Below are positions 8,963 to 20,453 of a stretch of 64,000 nucleotides of DNA, piece by piece. Made by a program: the position numbers and the translations under genes. Within the stretch, counting starts at the first letter, position 1. Each line of letters begins with the position of its first letter. The notes beneath the pieces were generated by a model. That model saw nothing but the letters and a program-made list of their open reading frames with translations. It was not told the origin of the DNA and made no database searches. This stretch comes from Aporhodopirellula rubra (GTDB lineage Bacteria > Planctomycetota > Planctomycetia > Pirellulales > Pirellulaceae): positions 248,001-312,000 of the forward strand of contig NZ_JACHXU010000005.1 of assembly GCF_014192335.1 (NCBI RefSeq). Direction: 5' to 3'.

Positions 8963-11920
8963 TCAAGGTTTCGAATCAAACGTGATCACCAGCGGGATTT
9001 GAATATTGAATGAGTGACGCACATTGTTTTCATCGATCGTGTCGGCCGCGCAGAGCAACGCCACCGGCACTCCGTTCTCAACATAGACCTGAGGACGTTC
9101 GAGATGATCGAATTGCTGAACCTCACCATCTTCCCACTCGATGATTCGTTGTGATATCTCATGATGTTTCGCAGGCTGCCAATCCAAACCGTCAACCGAA
9201 TCGTAGTGCACTAACGAAAAGACCCGTTTCCGTCCTTCGTGTTTGATGCGTTTAACAATCGCTCGATACTTCCCTTCTTGGAACCAGATGTAAGGGTCTT
9301 CAGCCGGGAAGTGTTCGCCTTCGAAAACGAAAACCAATCGATCTTGTTTGACAAAAGGTCCCGTTGGGCTTTCGGAGGTGGCGACACAATGCACGACGGG
9401 CCCACCACTCGGCAAGGGACGCTCCTGGCCGACGCCTTTGTAAACCATCAGATAACCACCATCGGGACGCTGACAAACCGATGGGTTTGATGTGACCAAT
9501 GAGTCCGCTGCGGAGCGGTCCTCGCTAACGTCAACGAGAGGAACATCGCTCCGAGTCCATGGACCGTTCGGGCTGTCGGCGACGGCAACACCGATGCGTT
9601 GGTTGTTCCGATGTTGCCAATTCAGCAACTGCTTCCCCGGATAACCGACGATCTCACCGTCGCCGGTATTCCCCATGTGATAAAGATAGTACTTGTCCCC
9701 AAACCGATGCACTGTCGGATTGTGGGTGCACCAACCGTCCCAGAATTCTTTTCCTCGCCGAGGCAGTGCCACGTCTCGAAATTCGAACGGACCAAACGGG
9801 CTGTCCGCTACCGCATGAGCAATTTCTGAATCGGTCACCCACGCCCACCCCAACTTTCGCGGCCATCGCGAATAGAACAGGTGGTACACGCCCGCATCGT
9901 CACGAACGAGCGAAGCCCCCCATATACTCATTTCGTCACTGCGAAAGACCGATTCTCGATCGACCTTTCCAAATTCAATCTTCATGTCCGGCGGCGATTC
10001 AGTGACGTTGCCCACCGACGCAGACGCTTCGATCGCGGGAACGCAACCCGCAGGAATGTCCAACCGTTTGTCATCACTTCCGGCGGCAAAGTCACTGATA
10101 TCGAATTCGTTTTCCTGCTTCCAGTTCACTTCTAATCGGCGATCCCCCAACACGATATTGCCGAGTTTGTTGCGTAAGAAATCGACCAACGCTTGATAAC
10201 GCTCCTCTCCTGCGACATTAAATCGTTCACCAGGATCTGATCGCAAATCGAAGAGAGCCATTTCAATGTCTTCGCGAGGCGAGTCCAGTGCCCAGCGAAC
10301 CTCTTGATTGGGCGCATATCCAGCCCCGAGTTTGCCATTCTTAAACCGAGTACGCATCGAAAACGCAAAATCATCCGAGCGAATGTACGCTCGAGGTCCG
10401 TAGACATGATTCATCTCACCGAGAACATATTCCCGCGGGGTCACGCTGCCGGCGACGGTCGCCTGCAAAGGCCTCCCATCGAGATGAGCAAACTCAGGTC
10501 GCGAAACGTCCAAACCCGCAGCCGTGTAGAACGTCGACGCGAAATCAACAAACTCAACGAAGTCATCGCACACCGTGCCCGACGGAAACGCATTCTTATC
10601 TGACGACACGACGATCACAGCGTTGTGATTGGAATGATCATACGGACCGAACTTTGATTCGATGCCCTGTTCGCCCAAATGCCAACTGTGGTCTCCACAC
10701 ACATAGACGATCAAGTATTCGCGTTCCTGCTTTTTGCTGAACGACTTGAACTCATCCACGGTTTTCCCAACCATCGCGTCGCCAAAAGTACAGAACGCGT
10801 AGTAATCACGAATCGCCTGCTGCTTTCCATCATGCGAAAGATCGTCGAACCGATTTTTCGCATGCAGTGTTCTTAGCTGAGGCGGAAGTCGTTCGAGTTC
10901 CGCAATGTCAAACTCCGGAACGCGATACGTTTTCCCGACAAACAAGTCACGATATTCTTGAGGTGGCATCACTGGCGTGTGTGGGAAATGAAACCCCACG
11001 TTTAAGAACGCGGGTCTGTCCAATGACGCACCCGATGTCACGAGTCCATAACCGGTCTGGTATTCCCTGCCCGCATTGGCGAGAAAACGGCTGAACTCCG
11101 CGACCGTGTATCCATCGAGTGTCTTGTCCGACGGTTGCGAACTGCGACCGCCAATGATGTGTGCCGCTCCCGATTTCGAATAAAGCAGATCGAGTTCCTC
11201 TTCGACCGCATTCTTTTTGGCTCGTTCTTGCTCGTCGATTTCATCCCCGACGAGAAACGAAGTGTACGTCCCGTCAGAATGATAAAAGCGGTCCTCCGTC
11301 CCCACGACGATGTTCTTGCCGTTTGCTTTTTGGCGACGCTTCTCGCGGAACCAATCGGTCAAGCCGTTTCGCTGCAAGTCGTTTTTGGCATCAACATCGA
11401 AATCCCAGAAACCCACATCGTTCCATGTCAGTCCTGATCCCCAATCGAAGATGTAGTAACCCGACTTTCCAAAGAGTGCCGTGTGGTAGCCTTGATCACG
11501 CATGACCTGCGGCACAACGGGTTCGAACGTAGAGACGGCGTTGTGCGTCTGTTCGAATCCGTAGATCCCATTTCGAAACGGGTACCGACCCGTGATCATC
11601 GACCCACGCGATGGAGCGCATCCCGGCGAATTGCAATACGCTCGAGTGAAGAGAACGCCCTCGGACGCGAGTTGATCAACATGCGGTGACGAGACGAACC
11701 CGAGCGGGCTTTCGGTCGTCCCTCGGACCGCCTGGTTGTAACACGCTAACGAATCCGGACGCTGATCGTCCGTGATGATCCACAAAACATTCGGAGCCCG
11801 ACTCGCCTCTTTCGCGTGCAACACAGAACTAGACGCCAACAGTGTCATTACCACGACGAGGCCCACAATCGCTGAAGTCACTCGCCCAATAGGAGAGCCG
11901 ATACTCGTTGAACTTCTCAT
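8963..11920 (-). CDS. Secreted sulfatase fused to a C-terminal beta-propeller glycosidase-like domain
   Basis: A 985-residue exported protein. A signal peptide covers about residues 1-36. A sulfatase domain covers about 42-560 with metal ligands in [14 protein letters not shown] and the formylglycine site C101-A-P-S-R. Residues about 646-985 form a second domain with repeated blade-like strings ([38 protein letters not shown]) and DSPxGP motifs, as in five-bladed-propeller glycosidases of the GH43/GH117 kind. Acidic residues in [10 protein letters not shown] and the SIWGAS segment are candidate catalytic positions. This would couple desulfation and glycosidic cleavage on one sugar end. The ATG overlaps the stop of the upstream sulfatase (ATGA, 11917-11920). 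The exact CAZy family is uncertain. Confidence 0.88.
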   Translation of the reverse strand: MRSSTSIGSPIGRVTSAIVGLVVVMTLLASSSVLHAKEASRAPNVLWIITDDQRPDSLACYNQAVRGTTESPLGFVSSPHVDQLASEGVLFTRAYCNSPGCAPSRGSMITGRYPFRNGIYGFEQTHNAVSTFEPVVPQVMRDQGYHTALFGKSGYYIFDWGSGLTWNDVGFWDFDVDAKNDLQRNGLTDWFREKRRQKANGKNIVVGTEDRFYHSDGTYTSFLVGDEIDEQERAKKNAVEEELDLLYSKSGAAHIIGGRSSQPSDKTLDGYTVAEFSRFLANAGREYQTGYGLVTSGASLDRPAFLNVGFHFPHTPVMPPQEYRDLFVGKTYRVPEFDIAELERLPPQLRTLHAKNRFDDLSHDGKQQAIRDYYAFCTFGDAMVGKTVDEFKSFSKKQEREYLIVYVCGDHSWHLGEQGIESKFGPYDHSNHNAVIVVSSDKNAFPSGTVCDDFVEFVDFASTFYTAAGLDVSRPEFAHLDGRPLQATVAGSVTPREYVLGEMNHVYGPRAYIRSDDFAFSMRTRFKNGKLGAGYAPNQEVRWALDSPREDIEMALFDLRSDPGERFNVAGEERYQALVDFLRNKLGNIVLGDRRLEVNWKQENEFDISDFAAGSDDKRLDIPAGCVPAIEASASVGNVTESPPDMKIEFGKVDRESVFRSDEMSIWGASLVRDDAGVYHLFYSRWPRKLGWAWVTDSEIAHAVADSPFGPFEFRDVALPRRGKEFWDGWCTHNPTVHRFGDKYYLYHMGNTGDGEIVGYPGKQLLNWQHRNNQRIGVAVADSPNGPWTRSDVPLVDVSEDRSAADSLVTSNPSVCQRPDGGYLMVYKGVGQERPLPSGGPVVHCVATSESPTGPFVKQDRLVFVFEGEHFPAEDPYIWFQEGKYRAIVKRIKHEGRKRVFSLVHYDSVDGLDWQPAKHHEISQRIIEWEDGEVQQFDHLERPQVYVENGVPVALLCAADTIDENNVRHSFNIQIPLVITFDSKP

Positions 11921-14247
11921 CGTGCTGTCTCCGTCTCGTTCGCAAAGACCTTAATGTTGTCGAAATCGATCGTGGCTCCGTTGACGGTGAAACCGAACTT
12001 GGTCTTCGTCGGATGAGCAAATCCCGGTGACTGCAGAGATACGACCTCCTCGCCGTCCAACGTCACGTTCATGATGTCATCCTGGATACGAACCCGAAGA
12101 CGGTGCCATTCCCCACGTTTGATGGCGATCGCCGCTGACGAGTGCGTTCGGGCGAGCACGTTTGCCAGATTCAACTTTTCAGCCTCCGACAAGGTTGCTT
12201 TCTGCCGTAATTTTCGGACTTTCAGATTCATGCCTCCTGTCTTGTCGTCACCGATCGTCAGCCGTTTCGGCGAAATCGAGACGCGACAAATGTGCCCCGC
12301 GTGCACCGATTTCTCGTTCTTATCATCCATCACCAAATTAAAGCGAGTTCCGCCATTGAAGCGAAAATCAAATTCCAGATCGATGTCATCAAAAGGCAAT
12401 TGCGTGCGAATCACAGCGCCATGGTCGTCATAAGTCTGCATCCCGATTAATGCACCGTCAACCAACGTCCACGCGTCCTTCGTTGCACGAGCGGTGTCGT
12501 AGCGAGGTCCAAGGTCCGAGCGTCCTTCAAAGTCGTCCGCAAAACGAGTGGGGCGTGTTTTGCTCGATGAGGATGCATCTACCGTTGGTGCGTTCGGCTG
12601 GACATTCGCACCTGTTTTTTTCTTTTTCGATGCACTCGCATTTGCTCCATTCGACGTGGTGGCCGAAGACAGATCGACACCCGGCGCATCGTGCTCGGTT
12701 GCGTGCAAATCGAACCGAGGCAACACGTCGAGCAACCGATCACGTTCAGCACGATGTTCCTCCGAAACATAATCCCAATCTGTAATTTGCTGAAAACTGA
12801 TCAGGTCGTCAGGCGTCTCGGAAACGTCCCACCATCGACCGGGACCATCTCTCATCACCTTTTCGCCGCGAATCATTTGCTGTTCGCGACTATACGCATA
12901 GATCCAATCGCGGTGTTTCGGTTTGTCCGTGAACAAGAATGGCACGAGGCTCTCCCCGTTGACTTCGTAGTCTTTGGGGATTTCAACACCCGCTAAATCC
13001 GCAACCGTCGGCAACATGTCCGACATATTGACCAACACGTCCTGCGCTCCCTTTTTCGCCATCCCGGGGGCATAGATGATCAACGGAACATGTGTCCCTT
13101 TCTGTCGATCGGAACTGTTCTTCCCGTACCCACCGGTTCCGTTATCGGCACAGAAAATCACAACCGTATTGTCCTCAATCCCCATTTCCTTCAGTTTGTT
13201 GCGATACAACCACATTTGGTAATCCAAATACTTCAAATGCGAATGAATCCCGGGTTCACTCACCGTACCATGAGTGTCGTAAACACCTTTGTCACCCGTG
13301 ATGTGGGGCGTTGTCCGCGTATATCCTTTGCCGTCCCAAGTCAGTTTGGGCGTCCCCGGCCAACTGCTTTCCGACGTAGGGTCCAACCAATCGAATGCGT
13401 CGTGCCCGAGGTGCGTGGTGTGATAGACAAAGAACGGTCGATCTTGGCCATGTTGCCGCTCCATGAAATCAAAAATGAAGTCCAGTTCCACATCGGGGCC
13501 ATACGTCCCCGGGCCGAACTCTTCGATTGATTTTGGCGTGTTCGGCCACCACTGGAAATTTTTGCGATCGTGGTTCATCAACCGCACATGAGGATAGAAG
13601 TACCATCCGTGCTGTTGGTAAGTATCGAGCGGTTCGATGGTGTCAGAATTCAACAACACCCTTTTGCCGTCGACCTTCTTGTAGTGCATCTTGAAATCGG
13701 TGAACGGATTATCGGTATCCGACAGATTCCCAGGTGTAAAACAACCTTGGTCGAAACCGAACTCACGAAGGTCACCCGCCATTTGCGTTTTGCCGGCCCA
13801 ATACGTTCCGTAGCCGCCTTGTTGGGCCACATGGCCGATTAACATCGGCGAACTCAGGTACAACGGCCATGTTAGTGCCTTTCCGTTTTCATCGATGTAC
13901 CGCCCTTTGTCCTTGTTGTTCCACCACTTGTGCAAGTGTGCGTATCGTCCGGTCATCATCATCGCCCGGCTCGGAGAACAAACCACCGAAGCCCATGCCG
14001 TCTTTACCCAACAACCTTCGGCGGCCATTTGGTCGAGAACCGGTGTTTCCGCAAGGAATTTCACGTCTGTCGTATCGCCGCGAGTGGGTGGACTCCACAC
14101 GGACGATCCATACAAAGGCAATTCGCGTGCGCTAATATCGTCGGCATACACCAAAATGATGTTCGGCTTCTCGGCCGCCGACACCGCGGCTGAGAAGCTA
14201 GCTCCTACGGTCACTAGCATCATTAAAAAACAGACAACTCGGTTCAT
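11917..14247 (-). CDS. Secreted sulfatase with a C-terminal laminin-G/DUF1080-like domain
   Basis: A 776-residue protein with a signal peptide ending at about residue 24 (AAVSAAE). The sulfatase domain covers residues about 26-460, with metal ligands in [11 protein letters not shown] and the formylglycine site C90-S-P-S-R. A low-complexity Ser/Lys/Thr linker (about 535-565) leads to a concanavalin-like domain ([37 protein letters not shown]) resembling DUF1080 or carbohydrate-binding folds; it may bind substrate rather than cut it. The gene lies between two other sulfatase genes and overlaps the next by 4 bases, so all three are probably made from one message. Regiospecificity cannot be read from sequence, but the locus suggests a sulfated galactan. 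Confidence 0.9.
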   Translation of the reverse strand: MNRVVCFLMMLVTVGASFSAAVSAAEKPNIILVYADDISARELPLYGSSVWSPPTRGDTTDVKFLAETPVLDQMAAEGCWVKTAWASVVCSPSRAMMMTGRYAHLHKWWNNKDKGRYIDENGKALTWPLYLSSPMLIGHVAQQGGYGTYWAGKTQMAGDLREFGFDQGCFTPGNLSDTDNPFTDFKMHYKKVDGKRVLLNSDTIEPLDTYQQHGWYFYPHVRLMNHDRKNFQWWPNTPKSIEEFGPGTYGPDVELDFIFDFMERQHGQDRPFFVYHTTHLGHDAFDWLDPTSESSWPGTPKLTWDGKGYTRTTPHITGDKGVYDTHGTVSEPGIHSHLKYLDYQMWLYRNKLKEMGIEDNTVVIFCADNGTGGYGKNSSDRQKGTHVPLIIYAPGMAKKGAQDVLVNMSDMLPTVADLAGVEIPKDYEVNGESLVPFLFTDKPKHRDWIYAYSREQQMIRGEKVMRDGPGRWWDVSETPDDLISFQQITDWDYVSEEHRAERDRLLDVLPRFDLHATEHDAPGVDLSSATTSNGANASASKKKKTGANVQPNAPTVDASSSSKTRPTRFADDFEGRSDLGPRYDTARATKDAWTLVDGALIGMQTYDDHGAVIRTQLPFDDIDLEFDFRFNGGTRFNLVMDDKNEKSVHAGHICRVSISPKRLTIGDDKTGGMNLKVRKLRQKATLSEAEKLNLANVLARTHSSAAIAIKRGEWHRLRVRIQDDIMNVTLDGEEVVSLQSPGFAHPTKTKFGFTVNGATIDFDNIKVFANETETAR

Positions 14248-14302
14248 CGTTTTACTTCTCGCTGCATGGATTTCGTCGAAAAAAACGCTTCGTCATCTTT
14301 CG

Positions 14303-15988
14303 CTAACGCGACTGACACTCTTTCAACTTCCGCTCGAGTTCACTGGTTTCGGTGTAACGGAGGACTTTGGGAAGCTCGGTACCGCGGGCCATTTTCAATT
14401 TCTTCTTCCAAAGCGCACGCATCCGGCTCAATTGATCCTTCAGGCTCGGATCGTCAATCAGATTCCGCAACTCATGCGGATCATCCGCGACGTAATACAA
14501 CTCTTCGTAGATCGGTTTCTCTCCCTCCAACGGCGACTCGACATAATGGCGGTAAACCGCGATGTTTTCGTCCGCGACCGTGTAGAGCATTTTGGTGAGA
14601 GGAATCCCCATTTCCTTTGCGGTTCGGATTTTGATTGACGCCGGAAAACTGTTATTGGCGTAGTAGCGGATGTACTTCCATTCCTTATCCTGCACCGCTT
14701 CAATCGGTGGATTACCGAAATGCGTCGCCCACAAATTCTCGGTAAAGATGGCGTCGTGTACCGGAGCATTCCCCCCATCCACGAGACCGCGAATGCTCTT
14801 GCCTTGAAACGCCTCAGGGGAATCAATTCCGGCATAGTCAAGCATCATCGGCGCGATGTCGATACTTTGCACGAAGTCGTCACATCGCCGCCCACGTGCG
14901 GACTCACTTGCGTTCGGGTTGTACACGATGAAAGGCACGTGCGTTGTCTGTTCATAGCACAACGCCTTCCCACCCAAACCCTGCTCACCGGTAAAGAGAC
15001 CGTGGTCGGACGTGAAGATGATGATAGTGTTTTTGTCGAGGCCGTTGGCCTCCAACTTTTCACGAACCCTGCCGACCATCCGATCAATTCCAGTCATCGC
15101 CTGCATTCGCCGAATGATCCGCTGGATCGCCGCATCGGGCTCATCCGAATAGTCATATCCGGTCTGGCGTTCGCTCGTTTTCAATACGTGAGGTGGCAGT
15201 TTCGGTGTCTGGACGTCTGCTTTGGCCACGTAGTTTTTCGGAAGCGGAATTTCAATGTCCCGGTAGAGAGACTTGTAAATTTCATCATCGCTTTCGCGTG
15301 ATGCCATCGTCCCTGCACCGGCATCATGAGGAAGATTGAAACAAACACTCAAACAAAACGGCTTGCCCTGAGGCCGTGATTCGAGAAAGCGAATCGCTCC
15401 CTCGAGCCGATGTTCATTGGATAAAAAATCATCAACCCCCTCCTGAATGATTTCGACCTGGGTATCCGACTTTGCTGCCTGAAAGATTTCGTGGAGATCC
15501 TTGGGATAGAAACGGATATGCCCGTGTCCGGCATAAAAATAGTCGAACGACCGGTCCATCAGTCCGCTGCCATAGCCACCATATCCAATCGGTGAATGGT
15601 TCTTGCCAACGTAGCCGGTGTAGTATCCGTGATCTCGCATCACGACCGGATAGGAATCCGCCCACGCTTCCGGAGAGACACTGGTTCCGGAATTGAAATT
15701 CACCCCGTGTTTGCGTTCAAACTGACTGAGCAGAATGGAAATCCGACTCGGCGTGCAGATCGCGCTGGTGATGTAGGCCCGATCAAAAAACACGCCGTCC
15801 TTTGCGAGTTGGTCGATATGGGGCGTCTGCGTCAATTCATTACCATCACATCCCATCATTCCGTACGATTGGTCATCAGTGAGGATGAACACAAAATTAG
15901 GACGCTCGTCGGCCACTCCCACACCGGTGCCCAACAACAACAGCACGCAACTCGTTAGATCGCGAACAAGACGCATTGAATACTTCAC
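14303..15988 (-). CDS. Secreted sulfatase
   Basis: A 561-residue single-domain type I sulfatase. A signal peptide (LTSCVLLLLGTGVGVADE) precedes RPNFVFILTDDQS, which carries metal-binding aspartates; the formylglycine precursor is Cys78 in CTPSR. Other family motifs include VGKNHSP and FTSDHGLFTGEQG. The first codon I list is GTG at 15988, whose GTGA overlaps the stop of the upstream DUF5060 gene; an ATG four codons later (15976) would also keep the signal peptide and cannot be excluded. The gene ends 56 bases before the next sulfatase starts. Likely a periplasmic exo-sulfatase in agar/porphyran breakdown. Confidence 0.93.
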   Translation of the reverse strand: MKYSMRLVRDLTSCVLLLLGTGVGVADERPNFVFILTDDQSYGMMGCDGNELTQTPHIDQLAKDGVFFDRAYITSAICTPSRISILLSQFERKHGVNFNSGTSVSPEAWADSYPVVMRDHGYYTGYVGKNHSPIGYGGYGSGLMDRSFDYFYAGHGHIRFYPKDLHEIFQAAKSDTQVEIIQEGVDDFLSNEHRLEGAIRFLESRPQGKPFCLSVCFNLPHDAGAGTMASRESDDEIYKSLYRDIEIPLPKNYVAKADVQTPKLPPHVLKTSERQTGYDYSDEPDAAIQRIIRRMQAMTGIDRMVGRVREKLEANGLDKNTIIIFTSDHGLFTGEQGLGGKALCYEQTTHVPFIVYNPNASESARGRRCDDFVQSIDIAPMMLDYAGIDSPEAFQGKSIRGLVDGGNAPVHDAIFTENLWATHFGNPPIEAVQDKEWKYIRYYANNSFPASIKIRTAKEMGIPLTKMLYTVADENIAVYRHYVESPLEGEKPIYEELYYVADDPHELRNLIDDPSLKDQLSRMRALWKKKLKMARGTELPKVLRYTETSELERKLKECQSR

Positions 15989-17619
15989 TTTCCGGTCCTC
16001 GTTTCTTCGGATTCGACTTTGACGATTAAAATTGCGAAGTGCTCTCCGTCCGGCTTATCGAAACTCGGCCACTGAGTAATTTTCTTCTTGATGGGTTTGC
16101 TAAATTTTCCCGTCATGGGATCAAACCACGTCCCCTTCATTTGCCCGCCCGACATGGTTTTCGGCATCCGAACACCGATATTGATATTTTCTTTGGGAAC
16201 GTAAAAGAGATAAAGATCGTTGTCGTTGTGAAGGCAAAAACCACTGCTGCTCTTCTTGTCTCCCGCTTTGAGTTGGGACAGGTCGAATCGTTCGATTAGT
16301 GTCCGCATGTGTTGGTAGTATTCCAAACGTGGGCGTGTAGAAGGATCCATCGCTTCGATATCAGGGAAGACCACGTTCCAGGCCGCCCCCTGCCAGTAAT
16401 GCGTTGGATAGGTTCCCGCGAACACGCACTGATAGGCACGTTCGAGACACACCTCCGGCGACGTGTAACTGCCGGTGAACACGACATAGGGGCCTCTTTC
16501 GTATCCGCCGTGTTCGATATTTAGAATCGGCTTGCCTGGAAACTGCGAGATCACATTTCGCATCACACTGTAAAGCTCAGAGGACCAAATCTGCACCGAA
16601 ATGAAGTCGACCTTCTTTGGAAATCTTGAGCAATAACCGTAGTCGTGCACGGTCACCAAACGCTCGCAAGCATCGAGTTTCCGCAATCGATCGATCCGAC
16701 CGCTGATATAACCGACATCGTTGTGCCCATACCCGAGAGCTTCTTTGGAGATGTCCCAAACAAGGTTCGGGAACGCCTGGTAGCGTCGCACCACGTAATC
16801 AAAGTAGCGATTGTCAGCCTCGGAATCGGCGTCAGGCCAATTAACCTCCTTATTCCAAACGTAGATCATGAGGTGCGCAGCAATTCCCTTCTGGTCGAGA
16901 CAGTCGATCACCCGATCAAGCCGTTGAAAGTACTCCGTGTTCAGTTGCGAATGATCGGGTTCGGCATTACTACCACCGAACGGGAACGCGTCTGGCGAGC
17001 CGTAATCGTATTGATCGTCGAGGCGATCGTCTTTTGCCCATTTCACGTCATACGCGAACACGTTCATCACGACCTGGTTGAACCCTGCGTCGGCAAGCGT
17101 GTCAACAAACTTTCGCGTGTCGGGGATACCATCCGGATTGTTTACATCCAATGCAAACAACCAATCGGATTCGATCGCGATGGGGTAGTAACTGCTGCCA
17201 TCTTCGTAGACGAAGTTGCGAGCATTGTTAGGATCCTGATTCAAACCACCTCGACGTCCCTCGCGTGGCGGCTGCGCCGTCAAAAGTCCTTTTTGCCCGT
17301 TGAGACCTGCGATCGTTGAGTGAGTCACGTATGACCAATCTCCCGATGTCGGTGGTGTGAAGCGGATGACGTACTCCGCATCACCGTTGTAGAAACCGGG
17401 TACTTCCATCGTTCGCCCGTCTGAATGTCGCAGAGTTGCCGAGAACTCGACGTCAACGGGCTGACTCGGGATTTGCTCGACATGAAATGAGAGATCGTGT
17501 ACGTCCCATTGTCGACAGGTAACGAGAGGGTTCTTTGCGGTCTCATTCGCCGAAATTGGGACAACCGAAGTCATCATGGCGACCATCACAACGACAACAG
17601 TCGCAATTGGAGATCTCAT
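15985..17619 (-). CDS. Secreted DUF5060 / DUF4038-like TIM-barrel protein (putative glycoside hydrolase)
   Basis: A 544-residue exported protein. After a signal peptide (about 1-25) comes an N-terminal beta-sandwich of the DUF5060 type (about 30-115; VDVEFSATLRHSDGR, GFYNGDAEYVIRFTPP), then a TIM barrel (about 130-450) of the DUF4038/clan GH-A style. Candidate catalytic glutamates are E293 in LVWDISKEA and E369 in PILNIEHGGY, at positions where clan GH-A enzymes carry acid/base and nucleophile. A small C-terminal beta domain ends the protein. Its place between a GH2 and a sulfatase suggests a galactan-active enzyme, but no activity can be named from sequence. I use ATG 17619 over the TTG one codon upstream. 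Its stop overlaps the next gene by 4 bases. Confidence 0.82.
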   Translation of the reverse strand: MRSPIATVVVVMVAMMTSVVPISANETAKNPLVTCRQWDVHDLSFHVEQIPSQPVDVEFSATLRHSDGRTMEVPGFYNGDAEYVIRFTPPTSGDWSYVTHSTIAGLNGQKGLLTAQPPREGRRGGLNQDPNNARNFVYEDGSSYYPIAIESDWLFALDVNNPDGIPDTRKFVDTLADAGFNQVVMNVFAYDVKWAKDDRLDDQYDYGSPDAFPFGGSNAEPDHSQLNTEYFQRLDRVIDCLDQKGIAAHLMIYVWNKEVNWPDADSEADNRYFDYVVRRYQAFPNLVWDISKEALGYGHNDVGYISGRIDRLRKLDACERLVTVHDYGYCSRFPKKVDFISVQIWSSELYSVMRNVISQFPGKPILNIEHGGYERGPYVVFTGSYTSPEVCLERAYQCVFAGTYPTHYWQGAAWNVVFPDIEAMDPSTRPRLEYYQHMRTLIERFDLSQLKAGDKKSSSGFCLHNDNDLYLFYVPKENINIGVRMPKTMSGGQMKGTWFDPMTGKFSKPIKKKITQWPSFDKPDGEHFAILIVKVESEETRTGK

Positions 17620-17805
17620 CAATTTCTCACAGAAGTTAGTTCACAGAACAAAGGTGCCAATACGTGCACCGGATCAACGCATCCTTCGACCAACGCGCCA
17701 ACACGTGCAAAAGCAACCGCGTAAAGGAAAGCTGATTCGCTCGCCCTCGCAGCGAGGTCAAATACGCCTCGATCAGCTCCGGGCGTTTGCAACACAAATT
17801 TGCAT

Positions 17806-20268
17806 CTACTTCACATCGAGCGAAGTGACATCGGATTTCAATCCATCCGACTCGGCAAGAACCTTAATTTCGCCAACTTGGTTACCCGATTTCACGATCA
17901 GCATGCAAAGCCCGTTGAAGGCCTCTCGGTGATCAGCGATGAAGGGTGCCGTTGTCGCGGCATTCCCGTTACCAACAGCTGCGATCGATCCTTCTCCTTC
18001 AACCTTGAATCGAACGAGATTGGATGCCAGCGGGCAGAAATTGCCCTCGGCATCCTCGATTCTCACGGTCACGTACGACAGGTCGCTGCTATCGGCGGAT
18101 AGTTCGCTCCGGTCGGGAACCAATTTGATCTGGGCCGGCGTTCCCGCGGTTTTGATTTCCTTCTCGGGAACCGGTTGGCCGTCGTTGTAGCCGACCACTC
18201 GGAGGGATCCCGGTGCGAACGGCACCTCCCACGACAATCGATATTTCGACATGAGATGATCACTCTCGTATCGATTGAATTTGACCAAGATTTTGGTCAG
18301 GTCCTTGCCTTTGACTCGCCGTCCGGCTGACTCACCGTTGACGAACAACTCGACTTCTTCACAGTTGGTGTAGGCGTACACGGGAATCATTTCGTGCCCT
18401 GTGTTCTCCCAATTCCAATGAGGCAACACGTGAACCATCGGCTCATCAGTCCACTGGCTCTGATACAGATAGAAACGATCTTTTGGAAAACCACACAGGT
18501 CGACCGCACCGAAATACGAACTCCGTGACGGCCAGTCGGCGTTCCAATAACCATTGGTGCTATTGTCTTTGCCGCCGTAAGGTGTCGGCTCGCCGAGGTA
18601 ATCGAATCCCGTCCAAATGTATTCGCCGAGAACTTCCGGATGTTTTTCCAATGCATCGAATTCGATGTCGGGTGGGTACGCCCATGGAGGTCCGATCAGA
18701 TCGTAACTGGTGACCTGTTTTGACTCGTGCGTTTGGTATTTTTCAATCGGCAAATGATAGACGCCTCGGCTGCTGGTGCAGGACGACGTCTCGGATCCAA
18801 CAACAGGATTATTGGGCAGGTAACCGTTAACCGGCTCACCATACGCCAGCGGTTTGTAATTCATCCCTGCAATATCGACCTGTCCGGCCATCCCGGTCGC
18901 ATAAGGACCTGGGTACCAGTTGAATCCACAGGTGGTCGGACGGGTGGTGTCGAGCGACTTTACGTAGTCATTGAGCTGCTTGGCGATGCGGTTGCCGTCT
19001 TCTTTGCTGGACTGTTCCAGGATTTCGTTTCCGATACTCCACATGAAGACCGATGGGTGATTGCGGTCGCGACGGACCATGTCTTTAATGTCGCGTTCGG
19101 CCCACTCTTCGAAGAACTTGTTGTAACCATTGGGCACTTTGGCCTTCATCCAAACATCAAACGCTTCGACTTGCACGAGAAGTCCCAATTTGTCGCAGAA
19201 TTCGAGCAATTCATTGGACGGTGGGTTGTGGCTGGTGCGAATCGAATTGACACCCATCTGCTTCATGATTTGCAGTTTGCGTTCGATCGCTCGGCGATTG
19301 ACAACCGAACCGAGCGGTCCGTTGTCGTGGTGCAAACACACGCCCTGAATTCGAGTGTGTTTTCCATTGAGCGAGAAGCCTTTCTCTTTGGAAAATTCCA
19401 ATGTGCGAATTCCGAACGTGGTGTTTACGCCATCGACAGCGTTATCGCCATCAAGAACCGTTGTGGTCAATCGATATAAGTTCGGCGAATCGATATCCCA
19501 TAATTGTGGCCCGCGAACGGTCAATTCCGTTGAGGTTTCGGTTTCGCCCTTCGTTGTCGCTGATGCCACTTTCGCACCTGACGGATCAAACACGTCATAT
19601 CGCAACTGCACGTTTCGGCTTCCGAGATTTCCCGTGAGGGTTGTTTCGACAGAAATAGTCGCTTTATCCTCACCCACCTTCGGTGTCGTCACGAATGTTC
19701 CCCACTGAGCAACACGAATGGGATTGCGGACATCGATCCACACGTTTCGGTAGATCCCCGCACCGGGATACCAACGCGACGAAAGATCTTCGGGAATCAA
19801 CCTTACCGCGATCGTGTTCGAACCGTCCTCGTTGAGGTACTTGCTGATATCGAATTGAAATTCGATATACCCGTATGGACGATTCCCTACGAATTGTCCG
19901 TTGACCCAGACGTGAGCGTCATACATCGCGCCATCGAAGGTAATCAGAACCGCCTTCCCCTTGGCATTCTCCGGCGTCTCGAATGTCTTTCGATACCACC
20001 CCGTACCATGAAACGGCAATCCACCGGCGCGGGCGTTGTACTTCACATCAAACGGCCCCTCGATCGCCCAATCGTGCGGCAACTGCTGGGGTCGCCATCC
20101 TGAATCGTCAAAGTCCGCCGCCTCGGCTCCCGGTGCATCGCCGTTATGGAACAACCAACCATCGTTAAACGATTGCCGGTAGTCACCGCGTGCATCGGCC
20201 GCAATGGCCAGGATCGCCATCGCGAGGGTCAAACAAAACATCATCTTCAGGCGGATCATGGGGGGCAT
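17806..20268 (-). CDS. Secreted GH2 family glycosidase, probable beta-galactosidase
   Basis: An 820-residue exported protein with a signal peptide (residues about 1-27). Domains in order: GH2 sugar-binding jelly roll (about 30-185; GTGWYRKTFE, DAHVWVNGQFVG), immunoglobulin-like domain (about 190-290), TIM barrel (about 292-600), then DUF4982-like and Ig-like C-terminal domains. The acid/base glutamate is E415 in MWSIGNEILEQ and the likely nucleophile is E493 in VVGSETSS. The motif RTSHNPPS is also typical. In an agar/porphyran locus such GH2 enzymes remove the non-reducing beta-D-galactose from oligosaccharides. Start: ATG 20268 lies just after AAAAGG; a second ATG at 20259 also precedes the hydrophobic stretch. 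Confidence 0.92.
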   Translation of the reverse strand: MPPMIRLKMMFCLTLAMAILAIAADARGDYRQSFNDGWLFHNGDAPGAEAADFDDSGWRPQQLPHDWAIEGPFDVKYNARAGGLPFHGTGWYRKTFETPENAKGKAVLITFDGAMYDAHVWVNGQFVGNRPYGYIEFQFDISKYLNEDGSNTIAVRLIPEDLSSRWYPGAGIYRNVWIDVRNPIRVAQWGTFVTTPKVGEDKATISVETTLTGNLGSRNVQLRYDVFDPSGAKVASATTKGETETSTELTVRGPQLWDIDSPNLYRLTTTVLDGDNAVDGVNTTFGIRTLEFSKEKGFSLNGKHTRIQGVCLHHDNGPLGSVVNRRAIERKLQIMKQMGVNSIRTSHNPPSNELLEFCDKLGLLVQVEAFDVWMKAKVPNGYNKFFEEWAERDIKDMVRRDRNHPSVFMWSIGNEILEQSSKEDGNRIAKQLNDYVKSLDTTRPTTCGFNWYPGPYATGMAGQVDIAGMNYKPLAYGEPVNGYLPNNPVVGSETSSCTSSRGVYHLPIEKYQTHESKQVTSYDLIGPPWAYPPDIEFDALEKHPEVLGEYIWTGFDYLGEPTPYGGKDNSTNGYWNADWPSRSSYFGAVDLCGFPKDRFYLYQSQWTDEPMVHVLPHWNWENTGHEMIPVYAYTNCEEVELFVNGESAGRRVKGKDLTKILVKFNRYESDHLMSKYRLSWEVPFAPGSLRVVGYNDGQPVPEKEIKTAGTPAQIKLVPDRSELSADSSDLSYVTVRIEDAEGNFCPLASNLVRFKVEGEGSIAAVGNGNAATTAPFIADHREAFNGLCMLIVKSGNQVGEIKVLAESDGLKSDVTSLDVK

Positions 20269-20453
20269 CCTTTTCAATACAACTTCGTGCCAGGTGGCAA
20301 TTCGGGAACTCAAGAGAGGGTTTCGTTAGGCTTCAGTTTTGTTGTCGATTTCATGTTGCGGAAACGCCGACGCCACCCATCGCTTTGACGAACTGACGGT
20401 CAACACAACCTGCGTTCGCGAGGAATTGATGCCTCACGTCAACATTCCGATTT

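Noticed and set aside
13895-14638. A 247-codon plus-strand frame spanning the junction of two sulfatase genes
   Set aside because: It covers the 5' signal peptide of one sulfatase and the 3' end of another on the opposite strand; no domain or ribosome site.
18727-19479. A 250-codon open frame antisense to the GH2 gene
   Set aside because: Fully covered by a GH2 gene with both catalytic glutamates; no independent evidence for coding.
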